Source of the DNA: Ilumatobacteraceae bacterium
GTDB taxonomy: Bacteria; Actinomycetota; Acidimicrobiia; Acidimicrobiales; Ilumatobacteraceae
NCBI GenBank assembly: GCA_025451395.1
Contig: JANWKM010000052.1
Coordinates: forward strand, 1-38,709
Length of the DNA stretch: 38,709 nt
Reading direction: 5' to 3'
Both the position numbers and the translations under genes were made by a program. Positions within the stretch are counted from its first letter, which is position 1. Every line of letters starts with the position of its first letter. This document shows, piece after piece, positions 32,727 through 38,709 of the stretch. A model generated the notes under the pieces. It saw only the letters and a program-made list of their open reading frames with translations. It searched no databases and was not told where the DNA came from.

Positions 32727-33466
32727 CCGAGCAACGCCGTCGTGTGCTCGTTGCTGCTGGCAACAGCGGTCTGGGCTTGGGCCTTCTCGATCGACTCTTT
32801 GACGACGGCACATACGACTTGTTCGCAACCTACCGCAGAGGGCCAAACGGACTGATCGAGAAGTTCGCCGCTCACGGACTCGATCCCGAGCGCACGGTAT
32901 TGCGAGCCGATCTCATCAACTACGACGATGTTCAGACGGTCGTCGATCAGGCTGCTGCTGGTGGCCCGCTGTGGGGAATCGTGAACATGGCGGGCACCGC
33001 ATCGGCGCAACGCCTCGCCAAGATGGACCCGACGGAAATTCGCACTGTCCTGCTCGACAACTGCCTCTCCGCGATGTATCTCACCAAGGCCGGAGTCAAT
33101 GCGTTCCAGTCGAACGGAATTGGCGGCGGCCGAATCATTCACCTCTCCTCCGTCACCGTGCGTCGCGTCGTTCCAGGCGTCGCTGCGTACAACGCTGCCA
33201 AGGGCGCGGTCGAGGGACTTGTCCGCGGTGCGGCCGAAGAACTTGGGCGGTCGGGCAGCACGATCAACGCGTTGCGACTCGGGTACTTCGACGCGGGGAT
33301 GTCCGCGCATGTTCCACCGGCAATTCTCGAACGGGTCGTTGCTGGAACCGCGTCGCATCGCCTCGGTTCCTCCAACGACTTGGCATCGGCGGTTCGACAT
33401 CTACTGAGTGCCGAGGCGGCATTCATCAACGGCGCCGTCATCGAACTCGACGGTGGACTGATGTGA
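32723..33466 (+). CDS. SDR family oxidoreductase (3-oxoacyl-ACP reductase-like)
   Basis: VLVAAGNSGLGLGLLDRLF, YNAAKGAVEGLVRGAAEELG, AAFINGAVIELDGGLM; ATG 32723 overlaps the KAS III stop. Confidence 0.88.
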   Translation: MTEQRRRVLVAAGNSGLGLGLLDRLFDDGTYDLFATYRRGPNGLIEKFAAHGLDPERTVLRADLINYDDVQTVVDQAAAGGPLWGIVNMAGTASAQRLAKMDPTEIRTVLLDNCLSAMYLTKAGVNAFQSNGIGGGRIIHLSSVTVRRVVPGVAAYNAAKGAVEGLVRGAAEELGRSGSTINALRLGYFDAGMSAHVPPAILERVVAGTASHRLGSSNDLASAVRHLLSAEAAFINGAVIELDGGLM

Positions 33467-34512
33467 CGTTCACTTTTCGGCCGCTTCGACTTCCGGACGA
33501 CGAGAAAATTTTGCTAGATCTGTTGCTGCTCGGTTTTCCGGAACTCGCAGGGACGGTTGCGGGCACGCTCGAACACGTTCGGTGGAAGTTTTCTCGATCG
33601 ACGCAACACGATCTTTGTCTCGTCGGTTTCGACGGCGAGCGCGCCGTGTCGTTCTACGGCGTGATTCCACAGACTTACAAGATCGACGGCAAAGAACGTC
33701 AGATCGGGCTCGTAGTAGACGTGATGTCGCATCCCGAGGTTCGCCGACAGGGTCTGTTCGAGCTAACAGGTCGCGCGGCCATGCACAACCTTGCCGCACG
33801 ACCAATCGAGGGCGTGGAGGGATTTCCCATACGTGACGACGTGATGCCCGGTCACCTCAAGGTCGGCTGGGCAGTTGGGTTCCCGTTGCCGGTCTACGTG
33901 TTGCCCACCGGGTGGCGCCCGGCCACATTCGATGGCGCGCCTCGTTGGTTGGCCGCCTTCGCGCTCTGTGGACTCGCGTACCGGAGCCTCACCAAGCCGT
34001 TGCGCCGGCACAACCTTGGAACAACACGACGACTGACCGTCGAGCAATTTGTCGGCGACTCAGCGGCACAACGCTTGAGCACACTGCAACGCGGCTCCCG
34101 CCTTGTCCGCTCGGCGGACTTCATGCGATGGAGACTCTCGCGACCGGGTGCCGAGTACGCGTGCCTCGTGTGCGAATCCCAGCATGCCGAGGGTTACGCC
34201 ATCATGCGCAATCTTCCCTTGCGAGGAATACCCACCGCCGTCGTGCTGGACATGGTCGTGACCGGAAAACAGGGGATCCGAATGATGGCCGATGCATTGG
34301 TCGAGTATGCACGGGGTGAGCGTCTAACTACGATCGCGATGTGCGCCAATCCGGCACACGCAAAACAGCTACGTCTCGGTCGTGTCGGGTTTCTACGTGC
34401 GCCAATGAAGTTCACGTTGATTCACCGGTCCACATCGGAGCAACCCGTCAGTATGTGGTTTCAGGATGAGTCGAAATGGCAAATGTCGTGGATTGACAGT
34501 GACACCACGTGA
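33463..34512 (+). CDS. GNAT-like acetyl/acyltransferase
   Basis: GTG 33463 overlaps the SDR stop (GTGA); FRPLRLPDDEKILLDLL, GLVVDVMSHPEVRRQGLFELTGRAAMHNLA resembles the GNAT acyl-CoA-binding motif. Confidence 0.75.
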   Translation: MTFTFRPLRLPDDEKILLDLLLLGFPELAGTVAGTLEHVRWKFSRSTQHDLCLVGFDGERAVSFYGVIPQTYKIDGKERQIGLVVDVMSHPEVRRQGLFELTGRAAMHNLAARPIEGVEGFPIRDDVMPGHLKVGWAVGFPLPVYVLPTGWRPATFDGAPRWLAAFALCGLAYRSLTKPLRRHNLGTTRRLTVEQFVGDSAAQRLSTLQRGSRLVRSADFMRWRLSRPGAEYACLVCESQHAEGYAIMRNLPLRGIPTAVVLDMVVTGKQGIRMMADALVEYARGERLTTIAMCANPAHAKQLRLGRVGFLRAPMKFTLIHRSTSEQPVSMWFQDESKWQMSWIDSDTT

Positions 34513-34525
34513 CGGTGCAGTCGCC

Positions 34526-34909
34526 TTATTCACGGCCGCGTCGCGGGGACGGATTGGGATCTGCAGCGCGAAGCGCCTCGATGCGTTGCTCAAGCAACGC
34601 GTTTCGTTCCGCCAGTGTACGGGTCCGCTCGAGGAGGCCCGAGACCGTGATCGATAGTTGCACCGTCAGCGCCAGAAATGCAATCGCGGCTACGGCGATG
34701 ACTAAGGCATTTGACGAGACACCGATGAAGTCGGCGATCGGTCCGACGAGACCGGTAAGCAACCCGCCGATCATGATGCAGACACCAACGAACAACCATC
34801 CAAGCGTGTAGCGCATGGTGAGCCAACCATTACGACTGATCAGGAGAATGCCGGCACAGAAGGAGAGACCACCGACAATCAACACCGCTACCTGCGTGAT
34901 TTGATTCAC
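34526..34909 (-). CDS. DUF2304 family small membrane protein
   Basis: 127 aa, about three TM-like segments then coiled tail (LLERTRTLAERNALLEQRIEALRA), adjacent to a GT2 as usual for DUF2304. Confidence 0.75.
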   Translation of the reverse strand: MNQITQVAVLIVGGLSFCAGILLISRNGWLTMRYTLGWLFVGVCIMIGGLLTGLVGPIADFIGVSSNALVIAVAAIAFLALTVQLSITVSGLLERTRTLAERNALLEQRIEALRAADPNPSPRRGRE

Positions 34910-35625
34910 GACCGAAACTCGCGGTATTGATGGCTCGACCCGATGACCAGCGCCAGTAGCGCCCGAACTAGATAACGCATCGATGCGCTCGTGCCAGCCG
35001 AGGCGGTTCCCCCTGCGCGCTCTCGCATGATGACGGGCATCTCACCGATGCGGTAACCCTGTCGTCCAGCCTGCACCAACACCTCGAAAGTATCGCCGAG
35101 ATAGTGGGTGGGGTATGCCCTGGCAAACTCGGAAAGCAAAGGCTCGCGGATGACCCGAAAGCCCGACGATGCATCAGTCATCCGAGTTCCTGCTGCTTTG
35201 GTAGCAATTCTCGATAGCAACCGCATCGGAATTCGTCGCAAGAACGTCGATCGATATCCGCTGTTCGAGGCGAAGCGACTACCAACGAGCAGGTGGACGT
35301 CGAGTTTCTCCGCTTCGCCGATCATTGCTTGAAGTTCTGCCGGATCATGCTGCCCGTCGGCGTCGCACTGAATTGCCGTGTTGTACCCATTCTCAACGGC
35401 CCAGCGAAAACCGCATCGCAGGGCTCCACCGACACCGAGATTGAACGGCAATTTCAGAGTGGCCGCACCCGCCTCGCGAGCGACTCGCTCCGTTTCATCA
35501 CCCGAGCCATCGTCGACCACGACAACAGGTAGTCCGCCGCTGACAATCGCCCGCACCACAGCGCCGACTGTCGCAACCTCGTTGAACGCCGGAACGATCA
35601 CAACAGACCGTGATTGCGTCGTCAT
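34906..35625 (-). CDS. glycosyltransferase family 2 (DPM1-like)
   Basis: 239 aa; VVIVPAFNEVATVGAVVRAIV, VVDDGSGDETERVAREAGA, NTAIQCDADGQHDPAELQAMI. Confidence 0.92.
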   Translation of the reverse strand: MTTQSRSVVIVPAFNEVATVGAVVRAIVSGGLPVVVVDDGSGDETERVAREAGAATLKLPFNLGVGGALRCGFRWAVENGYNTAIQCDADGQHDPAELQAMIGEAEKLDVHLLVGSRFASNSGYRSTFLRRIPMRLLSRIATKAAGTRMTDASSGFRVIREPLLSEFARAYPTHYLGDTFEVLVQAGRQGYRIGEMPVIMRERAGGTASAGTSASMRYLVRALLALVIGSSHQYREFRS

Positions 35626-36356
35626 CGTTCAGAATCAGCGACAGTTTCGCCGGGCTCGGTCACCGACTTCGTAATTTGAAAGGTGTAGTAGAGGTTGAAA
35701 TTCCAGCTCGGCAACGGTTGCGCCGGGAAACGGTGAACGCGCACCGAATCGTGACGAAATACAGCGTTGATCATCGCGGCAATAGACGCCACATGATTGC
35801 GATGATCACGAGCGTTGAGGTACCGGATGTCGGTCTTGCTCATTCCGAGGCGTTTCGCGGCTCGGAACGTTGTCACCAACCGACCTGCGCGCCAAAGCAC
35901 ACCCGGATCGCACGGCAAGAAAATGGAGAGCACGCCGCCGGGTTTCACAACGGCGCGCCAACGATCCAATGCCTGATCGGGGCCGGGCAGGTGGTGCAAC
36001 AAGCACATTGAGATGAGGCGGTCCACTGAGCTGTCCGCAACGTTCGTCAAGAACTGTGCGTCGCTAACGAGAAACTCCACGGGTCGGTCGGGTCGGCTTG
36101 CCTGGCCCGCCGCGTCACGAGCCGATTGGGAGTCGTTGATATCGAGCATCACGTAGCGCTTGAAGTTGTGGCGTACGTGCTTCAGGTGCTCGGCATTCGT
36201 CGCCCCGAGTTCCAGAACGTTGGCGAAGTAACCGGTAGTCCACGGACGCTCCAGCGAACGATGAAATTGTCGCTGCATCGCACCCCCAGCGCCCTGATAC
36301 ACAACCTCGTCGTAGTGGTCTGCGTAATACGCAGATAGGTCGCTCGGTAGGCTCAC
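35622..36356 (-). CDS. SAM-dependent methyltransferase
   Basis: GTG 36356 (VSLPSDLSAYYADHYDEVVY); NVLELGATNAEHLKHV, SVDRLISMCLLHHLPGPDQALDRWRAVVKPGGVLSIFLPCDPG. Confidence 0.84.
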   Translation of the reverse strand: MSLPSDLSAYYADHYDEVVYQGAGGAMQRQFHRSLERPWTTGYFANVLELGATNAEHLKHVRHNFKRYVMLDINDSQSARDAAGQASRPDRPVEFLVSDAQFLTNVADSSVDRLISMCLLHHLPGPDQALDRWRAVVKPGGVLSIFLPCDPGVLWRAGRLVTTFRAAKRLGMSKTDIRYLNARDHRNHVASIAAMINAVFRHDSVRVHRFPAQPLPSWNFNLYYTFQITKSVTEPGETVADSER

Positions 36357-37963
36357 GGCACGCGCAACTTCTTGAGGAGCAACACAGCCGCGATCAACGC
36401 ACCCGCCGGTACGAGCAGGAAGAGGTAAGCCCACGGTGAGGTTCCGGTCGTTGGCCACCATGCCCACCACATGTCGAGTTCGACAGAACGTCCGTACCAG
36501 TGAATTCGTTCGTCGTACGGCACGGGCAACGGCGTTATGCCACCATCCTGACCCTGCAAGCGATCGATCGTGTTGTTGAACAAGTCGGGAATGCTGCGCA
36601 CGTGCAGTATCAGGGGTGACGATCGTGGTTGAAAGTCCCACGCTACATATTGCTGCACCGGCGTCAGGGTCTCCGTCGAGTCCATGTTGTGCGTTACCGC
36701 GAGCGCCTGGTCCCAATACACACCGTTGAAGTACATCGTGCTACCGAGCAAGGCAGGGACGAGGAACCCGATCGCTGCAGCAACCTTCACTCCACGGAAC
36801 CACTCGCGACCGGAGTCGATGACGGGAGCAAGCAGCGCGACGAATAGGGGCAACACAGGGATGAGGTATCGCGGACCGTACGCGTTCTCGCCCGACCAGA
36901 TCTGGAACCGCGCGTAAACGGCCAGGTGAGCAACCACAATTCCAGCGACGAATAACACGTAACGCCGACTTGCAATGAAAGACCGGCGCAACGCGAAGAA
37001 ACTGACGATGCACACAGGTGCATACCACAGCAAGCCCTTGCCAGGACTGAGGAAGAGTCCGAAGAACCCCTCGTAAATCGGTGTGGCATATGACATGTTG
37101 CTGTAGCCGTTGTCGAGCACACTGCCGAAACGGATGTACGCGTTGACGGCGAAAAGTAACGCCGGGATGATCCCTCCGACGAGGAACGCAATCGTCTGAC
37201 GCACGCGACTTGGCGCACCTTCGGGTTGCGTGAATGCGAGACCCACCACCAAGAAAACGGGAACGAACAGCATCGTGCTACTTCGCGTCAGTACAACCGA
37301 GCCAGCGAGTGCGCCGACGAGCGCCGCTTTTCGCAATGTCGGCGCGCGCCACCAGTGGACGGCCGCGAGCGTTGCTGCCGTCAGCATCAATGCCGTTCCC
37401 GGCTCGCTGAAATCAGTCTGCGAGTGCGGCCACGCCCATGTACCTACTCCGAACGCGAGGGCGAGCAGGGCCGCCGATCGGCGCGATGCTCGCAACGAAC
37501 GACACAGCAGATACAGAAGTCCCCCAGTCAGCGCCGTCATCACCGAATTGGCGGAGAGATAAACAAGCCTCAGCACAGCCTCCCGGCTCTCGGCGGGGAA
37601 TGGAGTTGACACAATTCGACCCGCGACGTATCCCGGGAGGAAGAGAAGCAACGTGCCAATTGGTGCCGCCGTGGTGCCATTCCCGTTCTTGTTCGGAACG
37701 GTGAACACGATGTCGTCCATGTCGGGCTCGGGATCCAAAATCGTCGTACCATGCGCAAGTGCTCGCGTGCCGGCGAGATAGATCTCGCCGTCGACGGAAT
37801 AGGTGTGGCCGCCCATCGTGAGCAGGTATACGCCGAGCAGAAACAGCACGATCATCGTCGCGATTCGACGGTCTCGATGCTCGAATATCGGTAGACGACG
37901 ATTCGCGGTCGACTCGTCAACGTCGTCGTCGATGGAAGCGGTCTGAAGATCCCCGGTCGTCAT
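36353..37963 (-). CDS. polytopic membrane protein, GT39/PMT-like
   Basis: 536 aa, many TM-like segments, YSVDGEIYLAGTRALAHG near the N-terminus. Confidence 0.75.
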   Translation of the reverse strand: MTTGDLQTASIDDDVDESTANRRLPIFEHRDRRIATMIVLFLLGVYLLTMGGHTYSVDGEIYLAGTRALAHGTTILDPEPDMDDIVFTVPNKNGNGTTAAPIGTLLLFLPGYVAGRIVSTPFPAESREAVLRLVYLSANSVMTALTGGLLYLLCRSLRASRRSAALLALAFGVGTWAWPHSQTDFSEPGTALMLTAATLAAVHWWRAPTLRKAALVGALAGSVVLTRSSTMLFVPVFLVVGLAFTQPEGAPSRVRQTIAFLVGGIIPALLFAVNAYIRFGSVLDNGYSNMSYATPIYEGFFGLFLSPGKGLLWYAPVCIVSFFALRRSFIASRRYVLFVAGIVVAHLAVYARFQIWSGENAYGPRYLIPVLPLFVALLAPVIDSGREWFRGVKVAAAIGFLVPALLGSTMYFNGVYWDQALAVTHNMDSTETLTPVQQYVAWDFQPRSSPLILHVRSIPDLFNNTIDRLQGQDGGITPLPVPYDERIHWYGRSVELDMWWAWWPTTGTSPWAYLFLLVPAGALIAAVLLLKKLRVP

Positions 37964-37971
37964 CGGGCCTC

Positions 37972-38010
37972 AGACTAGGTCACCGTTGATCTCGGCCCCC
38001 TGTGTAACCT
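37972..38010. promoter_or_regulatory. divergent -10-like boxes for the 37963 (minus) and 38018 (plus) genes
   Basis: Minus TAGTCT (37972-37977) 8 nt before ATG 37963; plus TAACCT (38005-38010) 7 nt before ATG 38018. Confidence 0.42.
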
Positions 38011-38017
38011 CGGCCGA

Positions 38018-38709
38018 ATGGCTCGCCCCACCCGTCCGCTGACGGTGTTGACGTGCCTGTGCGCCGCTGGCGTGATCCTCGCGCCCGCCCTCGCGCTAAT
38101 TGTCCACGGACCTGGGCACAACACAGAGAATCGCGAGCAGGTGAGCTACCGCGGACTGGACGCGGGCTGGGACTGGTTTGGTTCATTCGGCAACTACATC
38201 GCAGATCGCCTGCCGCTGAAGTCGAGGGCCGTGCGCGCCGACGCATGGGTCGATGAACATTTCTTCCACGAGGACCCAGCGTTTGGAGGCGCGGCCAGCC
38301 CGCGCGTGCTGCGCGGCGAACAAGGCTTTTTGTTCATCGCCGACGCAATAGAGGCTGCGTGTAATCCTCATGCGCCGCCAGCTGCGACTGCCGCCAACCT
38401 GAAGGAATTGGCCCGCGTCATCACGGAGTCGGGACGCGACATGCTCGCGATGGTCGCGCCGGACAAGAGCACGATTCATCCGGAGCTGTTGCCAGCTGGT
38501 CTGGCTCAGCGCGACTGTTTCGACACCTACACCGACGAGCTGTGGTCGGATCTGGACAACGCACAAATCGATGGCTTCGTTGATCTGCGCGCGGCATTGA
38601 CCGCGGAGAGCAGAGCCACTCGCGAACCGCTATACCTGCGCAAGGACAGCCATTGGGATACCGCGGGCTCATTGGTGGCGGTACACGCGATGGTCGACCA
38701 CTTCGCCCC
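38018..38709 (+). CDS. AlgX/AlgJ-like SGNH O-acetyltransferase-type protein (truncated by window end)
   Basis: Open frame from ATG 38018 to the window end, absent from the ORF track (no stop). Reads MARPTRPLTVLTCLCAAG...RLPLKSRAVRADAWVDEHFF...GEQGFLFIADAIEAAC...LRKDSHWDTAGSLVAVHAMVDHFA. Confidence 0.82.
   Translation, partial: MARPTRPLTVLTCLCAAGVILAPALALIVHGPGHNTENREQVSYRGLDAGWDWFGSFGNYIADRLPLKSRAVRADAWVDEHFFHEDPAFGGAASPRVLRGEQGFLFIADAIEAACNPHAPPAATAANLKELARVITESGRDMLAMVAPDKSTIHPELLPAGLAQRDCFDTYTDELWSDLDNAQIDGFVDLRAALTAESRATREPLYLRKDSHWDTAGSLVAVHAMVDHFA

Noticed and set aside
32402-33400. 332-aa minus-strand ORF opposite KAS III and SDR genes
   Set aside because: Overlaps two clearly conserved genes; composition looks like an antisense frame.
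1-38709. CRISPR arrays, tRNA/rRNA genes, insertion sequences or integrases
   Set aside because: No regularly spaced repeats, no recognisable RNA gene and no transposase or integrase ORF were seen.

Overview
The window reads as a high-GC actinobacterial surface-polysaccharide biosynthesis and export locus. Acidimicrobiia-like is an inference from protein style, not tested. It is anchored on the left by a homodimeric pyruvate dehydrogenase E1 gene (aceE). Contents: at least eight GT2/GT4-type glycosyltransferases; four large polytopic membrane proteins of GT39/PMT-like type; a Wzm/Wzt-like ABC exporter; nucleotide-sugar genes (UDP-glucose 6-dehydrogenase, UDP-glucuronate decarboxylase-like, GalE); four methyltransferases; a polysaccharide deacetylase; a KAS III/SDR/GNAT acyl module; a DUF2304 plus GT2 pair; and, at the right edge, an AlgX/AlgJ-like SGNH protein that runs off the window and is absent from the ORF track. 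No rRNA, tRNA, CRISPR array or transposase was recognised. Main observations: (1) a junction near 31995-32006 where a divergent polysaccharide deacetylase and FabH-like gene both lack their 5' ends; (2) a MazF-type toxin-antitoxin pair spliced into the nucleotide-sugar operon, with the toxin stop codon overlapping the UXS start codon and a candidate operator upstream; (3) a secreted three-repeat protein gene bracketed by an imperfect ~42-bp direct repeat, next to a GT4 that ends prematurely; (4) all eight genes in four divergent pairs carry a TANNNT box 6-8 nt before the start codon, suggesting leaderless transcription; (5) a GT2 carrying an inserted beta-rich domain. No computation was run; all family calls are from reading motifs.
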